Shown in pieces: positions 44,564-55,193 of a stretch of 64,000 bases of DNA. Source of the DNA: Tetracentron sinense (lineage: Eukaryota > Streptophyta > Magnoliopsida > Trochodendrales > Trochodendraceae). The stretch is taken from positions 35,473,965-35,537,964 of the forward strand of contig CM026557.1 of the NCBI GenBank assembly GCA_015143295.1, given 5' to 3'. Under the pieces are notes generated by a model. That model saw only the letters and a list, made by a program, of their open reading frames with translations. It was not told the origin of the DNA and did no database searches. Position 1 is the first letter of the stretch. Each line of letters opens with the position of its first letter. The position numbers and the translations under genes were made by a program.

Positions 44564-46596
44564 CTATTTCTTGATGAGATCAGTAACTTTTTTGAGATAG
44601 TCCTCTGAAGGTTCTTCATCTTCATTGTTCGTAGCCTTTGCTACTTCTTCACTGCTAGAGTGGGCTGGGGAGTCATCTAGAGAGTCGGAGGAGGAAGATG
44701 TAGCATTGTCTTTATCTGAGGAGGGAAGAGATATGATAGGGGCACCCATTGACTTTCCCTTAGAAGGGGTTTCTTTGGTCTTCATGGGTTGCTTGCCTTT
44801 GGATTTTGAAGGTGGAGCTTGAGAGGGGGTTTGAGAAGGAGGAGCTCTAGTAGCCAAGTTGACCAAGAAGTTGTTAATCTTCTTGAGTTCATCAGTGGTC
44901 CTCAAAATGATTGTGGCTGACAAGGAATCTTGCTCAGCCATGTCTAGAAGTAGCTTGCCCTGGGTCTTCAACTGAAGGGTTGATGAATCGACTTGGCCTT
45001 AGATCATACTTGTTGCCTTACCCATCTTTATAAATTCTTTCATTTGGTCTCCCTCCAATCTTTGAAGAAGTGATGTCACAATGTCAACTCTATTTTTGGT
45101 GACTGAAGAATTCATGTTAACAGTCCCCAAAACTAAATAGGTTGCATCAGCTCTCTCCTTCAAGTCCTCATGAACAGCAGTAATAAGGCTTTTACTGAAG
45201 ACATCCTCTCTCTCATCTCAACCTTGAAGTCAGCAGAGGATCCTTCAAGATATGCAAGTCTGCCCCTGGCCTCAGTTTGTAGTCCAGTGGCTTGGGCTTC
45301 TTGGTTCTCCATGCTTTCTCTCATCTCAGTTTAAAAACTCAGCATCCCAGTGCTTATGGAGTCCAGCATGCCCATCATCAAACTCAATACATCATCTAAA
45401 ATGGTAGGTCTAGAATGGGCTCAGGTTGAGCAGAAGAGCCACCAACCTCAAAGTGAGGAGGTGAAGCTTTGAAAGGAGAAGGAGGAGAGAAGGGAGCACT
45501 GGTAGGAGATGGAGCAGGTTATTGATCCATGGGATTAGCAGGAAGATCAGAGGTAGGAGGAGCAAGAGAAGGTGCTGGAGTAGAGATGGTAGGAGGGATA
45601 GATGGAGTGGAAGAGGTAGGAGGGATGGAAGGAGTAGAGTCTAAAACTGGAGGTGGTATGGAAGGAGAAGAGGAGGAAGGAAGAGTGGAGGACTGAGAGG
45701 CAGAGGATTTGGGAATCCAATTCTTCTGAGTTTCATCCTAATTATAGCCCATTCTTTGAATGGTAGCTTTGCTATAGATGGATGAGTCATCAGCTGTCAT
45801 AAAATCAGTTTGAGATGATGGGGGAACATTGAAATGACTAAAGATTTTGGTCAAAGTTTGACCAAAAGGAAGACCCTGATTTTCTTTTAAAAGCATCATC
45901 CATACAGTGGACAATGATGTATGATAAATTAATGGGTGTGGAGGTTTAGATGTACCACATGAGAAATACATCAAAGTAGGTGAGATACTCCCTACCACCA
46001 GCCCTAGGCACTAGATTTTAAGTTATGATGTGGTGAATGAGTCTAAAAGTCAAGGTTAGGTATTTGACTTTGGGTTGAAAGGGAGTGGTGAAGTCTTGCC
46101 TAATGCACATCATTTTTAGTACTTCTACCACATCAAACCCTTCATGCTTGGTCCACTGACCATTCACAAAAGTTTGAAGGGCACACTGAGAAAATTTTAA
46201 GATTGTGTGCAAGTTGTTGAGATGGAATGAGATGTTTTTGCCTAAAACATAAGAAGAAATGAGAGATTTGCATTGATCAAAATGAAAGTGAGTATAAAAA
46301 GATCTAACTAGTTTTGGGAACATGATTTCATTTGAAGAGAGGAATGAATCCCATTTTAGGACAGCAAAGAGGGTTTTAATGGGTTCTAACCCATAGGCAT
46401 CTAGGTTTATGAAGTTGACGACCTTACCATAAAGAGGGGTACGAGGCAGGAATTTTTCTTTGAAGAGCTTCTTGTACTTGGAATCTTTGAACTTAGCTGG
46501 AGCTGGAGTTGAACTCGTGGTAGCTTCCTTGCCCTTATCTGTGCGTGGCTTCTTCCTCGGAGGCACCACAGAAGAATTCTTAGTCTTGGGAGGCAT
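44564..46596 (-). pseudogene. Env-position ORF of Sirevirus A (putative plant transposon protein)
   Basis: ATG at 46,596 starts a basic N-terminus (PPRKKPRTDKGKE). An alpha-rich domain follows (LKWDSFLSSNEIMFPKLVRS, SYVLGKNISFHLNNLHTILK) that resembles the domain called putative plant transposon protein. A stop (46,016-46,018) and frameshifts follow; the frame then continues with GQTLTKIFSHFNVPPSSQTD and a Pro/Ser-rich stretch (45,480-45,720). The C-terminal ORF 44,971-44,564 is Ser/acidic-rich (SSSDSLDDSPAHSSSEE). Its position between RNase H and the polypurine tracts is that of the env-like gene of some Sireviruses. I see no convincing membrane segment, so an envelope role is not supported. 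Confidence 0.65.
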
Positions 46597-46691
46597 GCTC
46601 ACACTATTGGGAAGGATTTGAAGGGATAGCAATGGAATAGGAAAAAGGAGGGAAGGTTTTAGGTTTTGAAAAAATCAAATTTGGGGGTTTT

Positions 46692-46935
46692 TATTTATAC
46701 CCACGACTAAATTCGTCGTCGAAATGGGTTTTAGCCCTGAATTTGTCGCCGAATTGATGTCAGGAAACCTACTGTTTTGAAATTCGGATTGACTTCATCG
46801 ACGAAGTGGATGAGCCATCCAGATTCGTCGCCGAATTGGGTATAGAAAACATTCTGTTTTCAAACTTAGCCAAAGATTCGTTGCCGAATTCAAACTCCAG
46901 ATTGAATTCGTCACTGAATTTAGTACTGAATTTGA
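46692..46935 (-). promoter_or_regulatory. Internal promoter-like module before the env-position ORF
   Basis: The minus strand has TATAAATA (46,692-46,699) 96 bp before the ATG. Upstream of it (46,700-46,935) are at least seven degenerate units (attcgtcgtcgaaat, attcgtcgccgaattg, cttcatcgacgaag, ttcgttgccgaattc, attcgtcactgaatt). They are the same kind as in the element's own LTR U3. Confidence 0.6.
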
Positions 46936-47099
46936 TAAATTCATTTTAATTTGATTTTTCTACTATTTTTCTTGAAACCATTGGTTTATTAAAGCATCCA
47001 AAAACATCATAAGACATTTAAATCATTCTTCTAATATAATCAAACAAATTATAATATATCAATTCAAATATTTTTATTTTTGATTAAATTTATTCATAA

Positions 47100-47768
47100 A
47101 AATAATTAGTTTAGCTCATTCAGACTAGCCATACCCAATTCTCTTCTCAAAGCACTAAACCTATCAGATTGAAGGGGTTTGGTAAAGATATCAGCAAGCT
47201 GATTATTTGTATCAACAAACTCCAAGACAATATTTTCATTTTACACATGATCTCTAATAAAATGATATCTGATTTCTATGTGTTTAGTTCTTGAGTGTTG
47301 AATGAGATTTTTAGTCATGCAAACTGTCCTTGTATTATCACACTTAATAGGAATTTTAGTATAGGAAAGTTTGAAATCTTCTAGCTGTTGTTTTATATAC
47401 AAAGTTTGAGCACAACAAAGTCCAGCTGCCATATACTCAGCCTCAGCTGTTGATAAGGCCACTGAATTTTGTTTCTTACTAAACCATGAAACAAGAGAAT
47501 ATCCTAGAAAGTGACAAGTTCCACTAATACTTTTTCTATCCACTTTGCATCCAGCAAAGTCTGCATCTGAATAGCTTATGAAGTCAAGATTTGTGTCTTT
47601 AGGATACCATAAGCCTAAATCAATTCTGCCAAGCAAGTATCTAAAAATTCTTTTCACAGCAATTAAGTGAGATTCTTTTGGACAAGATTGGAATCTTGCA
47701 CAAATGCAAATACTGAATATAATGTCAGGTCTATTTGCAGTGAGATACAAAAGACTTCCAATCATGCC
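47100..47768 (-). pseudogene. RNase H of Sirevirus A
   Basis: The ORF 47,765-47,241 contains YSDADFAG, LSTAEAEYMAAG and the ending TKHIEIRYHFIRDHV. The catalytic D-E-D pattern is visible. A TAA then replaces what was probably CAA, followed by the usual VDTNNQLADIFTKPL frame to about 47,100. Confidence 0.9.
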
Positions 47769-48701
47769 TCTATAAAGTTTTTCATCAATATTTTTACCAT
47801 TTTCATCCTTATCAAGTTAGGTTGATGGACTTATAAGTGTATCAATTACTTTAGTATTTTCCATTCCAAATTTTTAAAGTAATTCTTTAGTATATTTAGC
47901 TTGATTAACAAATGTTCTTTATTTGGTTTGCTTAATTTGAAGTCCTAAGAAGAATGTTACTTTTCCCATCATGCTCATTTCAAATTCATTTTGTATTGTT
48001 TTAACAAACATTTTACATAGAGATTCATTAGTTGATCTAAATATGATATCATCTATATAGATTTGAATTATTAACATATCATCATTTTTGGTCATTATGA
48101 ATAAGGTTGTATCAATTTTACATCTTGTGAATCCATTTTCAATTAAGAAACTACTTAACCTATCATACCAAGCTCTTGGAGCTTGCTTTAATCCATATAT
48201 GGCTTTAGTTAGCTTGAATACATGATTTAGAAATTTATGATTTTTAAAACAAGGTGGTTGATTTACATATACTTCTTCATTGATATATCCATTAAGAAAT
48301 ACACTTTTTACATCCATTTTAAATAATTTAAATTCTTTATGACTAGCAAATGCAAGTAGCATTCTTATACCTTCTAGTCTTGTAACCGGGGCAAAAGTTT
48401 CATCATAGTCTATGCCCTCCTCTTGGTTGTAACATTGAGCTACTAGTCTTGCTTTGTTTTTAATTACAATTCTATTTTTATCCTTTTTATTTCTAAAGAC
48501 CCATTTTGTACCAATTATAGATTTGTCATTTGGTCTTAGCACAAGATCCCACACTTGGTTTCTATCAAATTGATTTAGTTCTTCTTGTATAACAATGCCC
48601 CAAGATTTATCTTTAATAGCTTCTAAGGTATTTTTAGGTTCAATTTGACTTAGGAATGCAAGATTCATTAGATTTCTTTTTGTTCTAACCCCTTGTTTCA
48701 T
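47769..48701 (-). pseudogene. Reverse transcriptase of Sirevirus A
   Basis: The largest ORF (48,701-47,919) spans KARLVAQCYNQEEGIDYDET, FKMDVKSVFLNG, YGLKQAPRAWYDRL and the catalytic YIDDIIF. The ORF stops after FFLGLQIKQTK (stop near 47,916). The remaining link to RNase H (about 47,915-47,769) is broken by stops. It would copy element RNA into DNA in the cytoplasmic particle if intact. Confidence 0.93.
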
Positions 48702-48959
48702 ATTACCAAGAATTAAATCTTTAGGATGATCTTTTATTAATTTCCATGCTTTGTGAAGTTGACAAGATTCTTCATCTTCATTTTCTTTCTCATTTTCTAT
48801 TTCAATGAATTTATCATTTGATTTTTCTTTCTCTTGATCATCTTTATTTTCTTTATTATTTTCTAAGTTAGATATTTCTTTTGGAAGATTTTCAATTTCA
48901 TCGTCAAATTCATCGTTGTTAGAAGATTTATTGAATGAGTTTGATTAATCAAATACTAC

Positions 48960-49603
48960 ATGGATTGATTCTTCAACAACCAAAGATTTCTTATTAAATA
49001 CTCTATAAGCTTTGCTGTTTGTAGAATATCCTAAAAAGATTCCTTCTACAGATTTTGCATCAAATTTCTTAAGATGTTTATCATTGAGTATGAAGCATTT
49101 ACACCAAAACACCTTAAAATAACTTATATTAGGGATTCTTCCATTTCAAAGCTCATAGGGAGTTTTATTCAACTTATTTCTGATAACAACTCTGTTAATT
49201 ACATAACATGAAGTATTAATGGCTTTAGCCCAAAAGTACTTGGTAGCTTATTTTCATGTAGCATTGTTCTAGCCATTTCTTGAAGAGATCTATTCTTTCT
49301 TTCTACTACAACATTTTGTTGGGGAGTTCTAGGAGCTGAAAAGTTATGATTAAAATCATTTTCATCACAAAAGGACTTTAGCTCTTTATTTTTGAACTCT
49401 CCTCCTTTATCACTTCTAATATTGTTAATTGAATAACCTCTTTTATTTTGGACTCTTTTGCAAAACTTTTTAAATAGAGAAGGTGCTTCATTTTTATGGG
49501 AAATGAATAATACCCAAGAGTACCTAGAATAATCATCCACAATTACAAAAGTATAAGTTTTTCCAGCTAGGCTAGCTACTTCATTTGGACCAAAAAGATC
49601 CAT
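48960..49603 (-). pseudogene. Integrase core of Sirevirus A
   Basis: ORF 49,603-49,199 has the DDE triad: MDLFGPNEV, NNIRSDKGGEFKN and NVVVERKNRS. The stretch following it (to about 48,960) has the usual Copia ALLNKT-type linker region, with frameshifts. Confidence 0.9.
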
Positions 49604-49666
49604 ATGTAAGAGTTCTAAAGGCCTAGTGGTAGAAACGATTTTCTTAGTTTTGAATAAGGATTTTAT

Positions 49667-49933
49667 TTATTTTCCAAGTTGGCAAGTATCACAAATTTTG
49701 TCTTTTATAAATTTAGTTTTAGGTAAGCCTTTTACTAATTCATTTTTAGAGAGTTTAGACAAAAGATCTATACTAGCATGTCCTAGTTTTCTATGCCATA
49801 ACCAACTAGCTTCATCCATAGCAGAAAAATAGATCATGTTTTGAGATTTAAGTTCATCAAAATCTAAGGTGTAAACATTTTTATTTCTATGTGCTACAAA
49901 TAGAGTGTTAAGATTATCCCTGTCCTTAATCAT
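49667..49933 (-). pseudogene. GAG-pre-integrase domain of Sirevirus A
   Basis: WLWHRKLGHASIDLLSKL and ICDTCQLGK give the H-H-C-C zinc pattern of the integrase N-terminal region. An in-frame stop at 49,664-49,666 separates it from the core. Confidence 0.9.
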
Positions 49934-49963
49934 GCAAATATTTGACTTAAAAGAAACATTTAA

Positions 49964-50649
49964 TCATTTATCAGAAAGTTGACTAATGCTAATAAGATTG
50001 TGTTTAAGACCATCTACAAGTAATATATTTTCAATAAATACAGATTTATTCTTACTAATGTTAACTATTTCAATGATCTTCCCTTTAGCATTGTCTCCAA
50101 ATGTAACATGTCCACCATCCTTTGGAGTGAGAGATGCAAACAGCTTCTTGTTCCTAGTCATATGCCTTGAGCATCCACTGTCCAAGAACCATATTGTCTT
50201 GGATGTTCTTGACTTGAGGCACACCTAGACAACCAATTCCAGTAACTCCAAGATATTTTTCCCCTGATACCCAAACAACTTTAGTTAGAACCCAACTTGA
50301 CTTTTGGGTGTTTTTGGGAGGATTAGTTCCCTTGGGAACCCATATCATTCTTGGTCCTTTGTGGTCAGTTTTGGAAGAAGAAGATATTCCTTTTGGAACC
50401 CAAAATTTTCTAACTATTTTACCATTATAAAATGAGGTAGAAGGTAGAGTTTGGTTACTACTCAATTTAGTAAAGAAATTTTGATAATCATTTTGTTTTG
50501 AAAAAGTGTTGTAGCTAAGTCATGCTTTGTTGAAAACACATCTCTGTTGTCCTAAGAGTCTTTCAAAGTTCTTTTGACCATTTGTGAATGTTAGGATGAT
50601 ATTAGTCAAGTCTTGACTTTTTCTTTTAACTCATCACATTCACAAGATG
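49964..50649 (-). pseudogene. Protease region of Sirevirus A
   Basis: WFLDSGCSRHMTRNKKLF (active-site DSG at about 50,174-50,182) is followed by HVTFGDNAKGKIIE. Upstream is a linker with repeated WVPKG motifs (50,465-50,240). The upstream side ends at the nested solo LTR. Confidence 0.88.
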
Positions 50650-50884
50650 TGTAGAACCCCGAATTTTCATTTCACTAAGTAGTGAATAGTGTGTGAATAG
50701 TGCTCAAGTAGAGTCTTGTACCCTAATGGGATTTATGCTAATATATACATGTTTGGATCTATGGTGTGCATGTGTTGATAGGTATATATAGCCTAAAAGA
50801 GTGTGTTTTGAGTGTATAAGGTGTTAGAATTGGATTGGAGAAGGTCCAAGTAATGGGAAAAGGATTTTACAGCAAAATAGGGGA

Positions 50885-51075
50885 GCACCGATCGCTCAGT
50901 GATAACACCGATCGACCGGTCATCTACTGATCGCTCGGTAGTTTTCGACTGGTCAAAGATTTTGTATGTTGAAAAATTCCAAAGAGGTTTTTTTCAACTG
51001 ATCGCTCGGTCTAAAACACCGATCACTCAGTATCGCACTGATCACTCGGTCCTCACCACCGATCAATCGGTTATA
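50885..51075 (+). promoter_or_regulatory. U3 palindrome cluster, CGATCG core
   Basis: About ten degenerate copies (accgatcgctcagt, accgatcgaccggtc, ctgatcgctcggt, accgatcactcagt, actgatcactcggt, accgatcaatcggtt). A weak caataaaagg lies 50 bp downstream. Confidence 0.55.
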
Positions 51076-52014
51076 CGCAGATTTTCTTCATTAAGGGTTT
51101 TTAAGTCTTTAACTATTACCCCTTTGCCAATAAAAGGCCCAGCTCGTGCCTTAGGGTTTCAGAAACCCTTAAGGCATAATTTTGAGGAGAGTTTGAGAGG
51201 AGAAAAGTTAAGGTTTGCTCAAAGCTTGAAGAGGAGATCAAATCTTCCCTTCTTTGGTGTTTTTCAACAAAGAACTTGAAGTTCTCACTTGTTCCAAGCA
51301 TTTGGAATCGAATTCCTCGATTTCACCAAGGTAGATACATTCTACTATCAAACTTGTGATAATACTAGTTACCACATGATGTTCTTCTCTTTCTAGGCTA
51401 GAAATCTTAGGTTGATGTGGTATGTGATGTTGCTTTTATACTTGGATGTAAACTACCATTATTATGCGCTCTATGTGTTTGGTTTAATGCCTCTAAGGGC
51501 TTTTGTGTTTAAAAATCCTATTACTCTCATATGTTTCGCTTGAACCGAGTTTTTCATGGATTTCTTAAAGCTATAAAAAGGATTTTTGAATAAGCAAGTC
51601 ATATGATAATTTTAAGAAACTCTATGATATTGTCTAAGATCGGTTCATAAGCTCCAAGGATCATGTTAAACTCACAAGAACTCTATTATAAGGTCTAAGA
51701 TCGATGTACAAGCTCTAAGGATTACAAATGTAAATGTTCTAAGATCTCTATGGTCTTGCTCTATGATTTTGCTCTACGGTATTTGCTCTAAGGCTCTATG
51801 GATCATAAATGACTCTAAGAAACTCCATGAACTTAACACGACTCAAAGAACTCACAAGGCTATGATTATCGCATGACTCACACGGTTTTGGTTTTCGGTA
51901 TTCATCATACGTACTATTTCACGGTTTCTACGCCTCGATATGTTTTAAGGGTTTCAGTCTCCATGTTTTGCATGCTTCCATGATATTATTGCTTGTTGTT
52001 AGTAGTATGTATAC

Positions 52015-52190
52015 GCTGAGTATTCTACGCTCTGCCAATATTTGTTATCATCGGCAGGTGCTCGGGTTCCTTTTGACTTGTGTGGTTCAGAGCCTTGGGT
52101 TGAAGAAGAATACTACGACCCGGAGCCTTCTATGGACCACTACCAGGATGATGGATCGCATGATAGGTGGCCTGACTTTGACTTCTGTTG
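52015..52190 (+). other. Conserved hairpin, acceptor-like site and acidic peptide in LTR H
   Basis: GCTGAG..CTCTGC hairpin, then atcatcggcag/gt, then a frame giving VPFDLCGSEPWVEEEYYDPE and PSMDHYQDDG, ending at a TGA near 52,190. Confidence 0.55.
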
Positions 52191-52443
52191 ACTACGCTAG
52201 AGAGAGATGATGTTTTGCTTATGTTGAGAGTGGGACTTGTCCACTCTATCTTTTGGATATATATTTGTTGGTTCAGACTTGAACTAATCGATACGAGTAT
52301 TTGTTTAAATTGTTTCCGCTATGTATAATTTGTGTACTCTGACGGGTTGTTACGTGTGCTTTATATGTCATACGGGATGGTATGGCAGAACGGTCACGAG
52401 CTAAAGTATCCCTAACTCCTAGGGGGTATTTTGGGTCGCGACA

Positions 52444-53700
52444 AGATGAGTCATGAAGAGAATCTTGAATTTCATTTAATTTCTTACTCAATTCCTCATT
52501 CTCATTTACTAACATACTCTTTTCTTTTTGCAGAATTTCACATGAATGTGTGAGAGTGTGAATTTCTTTTTTAAAAGATTTATTTAATTTACCTATCTAT
52601 CAAATTCAATGTAGAGCTCATCAAATGCGTCTCTTATTTCATCATATGTAAGAGAATCATTTGGGGAAGAAGTTACCTCATCCTTATTTGCCATGAGGTA
52701 CAAATTTGCCACCTCTTCATCATTGGAACCTTCTGACTTACTTCCTTTTGAGTCATCCCAAGTAGTCATCATAGCATTTTTCTTCAATCTTTGGCTCTTC
52801 TTGAGTTAAGGGCAGTCAGTCCTTATGTGGCCTGATTTCTTACATTCATAGCAAGTGAGGGGTTCCTTTTTGCTTGATTCAGCCTTGGTCACCTATTTTG
52901 AGAACTCTTTCTTGTATGGTCTCTTTTTGAAGTTCTTTTTATGCTTGAGAAACCTCTTGAACCTTCTTGCCATCAGGGCAATATCTTTATCATCACTGCT
53001 GGATTCCTCATTACTATCTTCCACTTGAGCAGTTTTGAGGGCCAGCCCTTTCTTGGCTCTTGGTTCATCAGGCAATTGATCCTTCATTATGACTTCATGA
53101 GTCATTAGAGAGCCCAACAACTCATTTATAGGTAGCTTGGTGAGATCTTTAGCTTCTTGGATTGTTGTAACTTTTGGAGTCCATTCCTTGGGGCAGTGGT
53201 CTTAAAATCTTTCGTACATTTTATGCATTTGAATACACTTTACCCAAAGATTTTAGACCATTTAAAATGTTTGTAAATCTGGTGAACATATCACCAATAG
53301 ACTCTTCTTTTTTCATTTTAAATAATTCATACTTGTGAACAAGCATGCTAATCTTTTTTTCTTTAACCTGGTTAGTCCCTTCATAGGTGACTTTAAGCTT
53401 ATCCCAGATTTCTTTAGCAGAGTCACATCTAGAGACTGTTAAATTCTTGAGGGCTTAAGGCACAGTAGAGGTTGCTAATGGCCATGACATTTATTTGAAT
53501 GAGCTTAATGTCAGCATCATTCCACTCTTCTTCTAATTTAGGGATTCTAACACCATTCACAACTTTTGTGGGTAGTTGAGGGCCATTGAATATTACCCTC
53601 CAACACTCATAATCTAGAGCTTGGATGTAATACATCATTCTGATTTTCCAATAGTTATAATTTTCTCCATTAAACAATGGAGGTCTGGTGGTTGACTGTC
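52444..53700 (-). pseudogene. Gag of Sirevirus A
   Basis: The N-terminal FNGENYNYWKIRMMYYIQAL (53,677-53,620) is typical of Copia Gag. The middle is degenerate, with a basic/acidic stretch (53,120-52,893). A good CCHC knuckle, CYECKKSGHIRTDC, lies at 52,811-52,850. A coiled-coil-like stretch (ENEELSKKLNEIQDSL) runs up to the solo LTR. Several stops and frameshifts. Confidence 0.85.
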
Positions 53701-53760
53701 CTTCTCCTAGGCTTGTTGCAAATCAATTACTCAGATTTTTTAGATATGTTTAGAGTATTT

Positions 53761-53774
53761 GGCTCTGATACGAA
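53761..53774 (-). other. Primer-binding site of Sirevirus A
   Basis: The minus strand reads cgtatcagagcc just inside the 5' LTR. It is near-identical to the initiator-Met complement. Confidence 0.7.
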
Positions 53775-53775
53775 T

Positions 53776-55193
53776 TGTTAGCCAGGTAATGACCCTAAAG
53801 GAGGGAGGGGGGGTGAATAGGGTCTATGGCAGATTTAAATTTTTATGAACTATGAGTTCAAGATGCGGAATAAATTAAATGTGCAGCAAGTAAAACAATA
53901 GAAATATTATAAGAAAAGGAGAAGAGAGATAAAGAGAGTGCAAATTCAGAATTTGTTCACGAGGTTCAGCAAACCAGTCTACTCCCCGCTTCAAGCTTCC
54001 AGCTAGAAGATTCACCACGATTCCTTAATCGCACAGACTCCTTCACTAGTGGAGTCCAAACCATTACAATCTCTCTTAAAGGTCGAGATATTACCTTTAA
54101 AAGCTCTCCTTTAGGCCGAGCTGAAACCTCTTAAGAGCACCATCCTCTCTTGAAAAAAGAACTGAAGCAATAGCTTCAATGCAAAATCCAAGATTCTTGT
54201 CTAACCTCAATAAATGAGTTTGGATTTTGCAATCCGAAATAAATGCTCTTGAAATGAGCTAAAAAGATTCGAGTACAAAAACTAATGAAATCTCTCAAAA
54301 GAAATTGGAGTTGAATGGAGATATGGGGAATTCTATAAATGTGAGTGAGTGAGAAATCAAAAGCAATGAATGAGTGATCAATAGAAGTTATTACAGTGAT
54401 CAAAAATTGTTTTTAGTTCATAATTGAACTCCTTTTATAGCATTTGATCCAATAAGGCCGTTGAGGAAGCATTTAACGCCTTTTAGTCAGTTGAAAACTA
54501 GCCGTTATAACGAGTTTTCTGTTTCAGACTTGAATTCGTCGACGAAGTGGGGTTCCCACTTGAATTCGTCGCCGAATACAGAAGACAGAATGTAACTAAT
54601 AAAAAAACTGTCATGACTTCGTCGCCGAATTCAAATTACTCTGAGTATTCATCGACGAATCTAGAATAAAATTTCTGAATTTGGTCTAAGATCAGTCTAA
54701 AGTGATAGGATTGAATTCCTAGGTCAATTAGCTATGTTTTAACATGATTTTATGATCCCTTAGGGCCTTAGAATGATTTCCAAAAAGTGTCCTAGGTTCC
54801 TATGGTCATTCTATGATCTTTGAGCTTTTCAACTTACCAAGCTTTTGAGGACTTCTTACATGAGTCCTAGGTACTCTCAACCAAATAAAAAATTACATTT
54901 GAAGCTACTTGAGAGTTAATTTTGGCTTGTCTTGGGTCTTGAGATTTTCCTTTGTCTTCAATGGACCCGACTTGGACTATGGTCTTATCTTGAATCTTCA
55001 TCTTGTATACATTGAGTTGAACTTCCTCTTAGGTAAACTTTCATCATTTTTCATGATTGGAGTGCTATCATATTTTGTATTCTGAAATGTTCAAGCATTT
55101 AAAATAGATTGTTAGTACCAAAAATTTCATTTCAATATTATGTTAATATCAAAATTATTAGGGGTACCCATGGTTGTAACCCTGAGGCTAACA
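53776..55193 (-). repeat. 5' LTR of Sirevirus A
   Basis: 1,418 bp, ends TGTTAGCC / GGCTAACA, perfect inverted ends. TATA at 54,431-54,440 (rc CTATAAAAGG). Palindrome cluster 54,533-54,660 is better preserved than in the 3' LTR. Confidence 0.93.
54533..54660 (-). promoter_or_regulatory. U3 palindrome cluster of Sirevirus A, 5' LTR
   Basis: attcgtcgacgaagtgg, attcgtcgccgaatac, cttcgtcgccgaattc, attcatcgacgaatc. About 95-220 bp upstream of the TATA box. Confidence 0.62.

Larger units (their letters stand above)
50650..52443 (+). mobile_element. Solo Tekay-type LTR nested in Sirevirus A (LTR H)
   Basis: The ends are TGTAGAACCCCGAATTTTC and GGTATTTTGGGTCGCGACA. Perfect TSD AGATG lies at 50,645-50,649 and 52,444-52,448. 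It is in the opposite orientation to its host. It has a CGATCG/GGTCGACC-type cluster (50,885-51,075) and the hairpin/acidic-peptide region (52,015-52,190). Confidence 0.92.
42648..55193 (-). mobile_element. Sirevirus A, full-length Copia with env-position ORF
   Basis: Both LTRs (42,648-44,075 and 53,776-55,193) and perfect TSD ATGAT (42,643-42,647; 55,194-55,198) are present. Order on the minus strand: LTR, primer site, gag, protease, integrase, RT, RNase H, an additional large ORF region, multiple polypurine tracts, LTR. This order, the ~1.4 kb LTRs and the multiple tracts are Sirevirus hallmarks. It carries stops and a nested solo LTR, so it is inactive. It is inserted inside the Tekay integrase. 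Confidence 0.93.

Noticed and set aside
44564-46596. Envelope glycoprotein of a retrovirus-like element
   Set aside because: Position fits, but I see no signal peptide or transmembrane segment; only the positional term is used.
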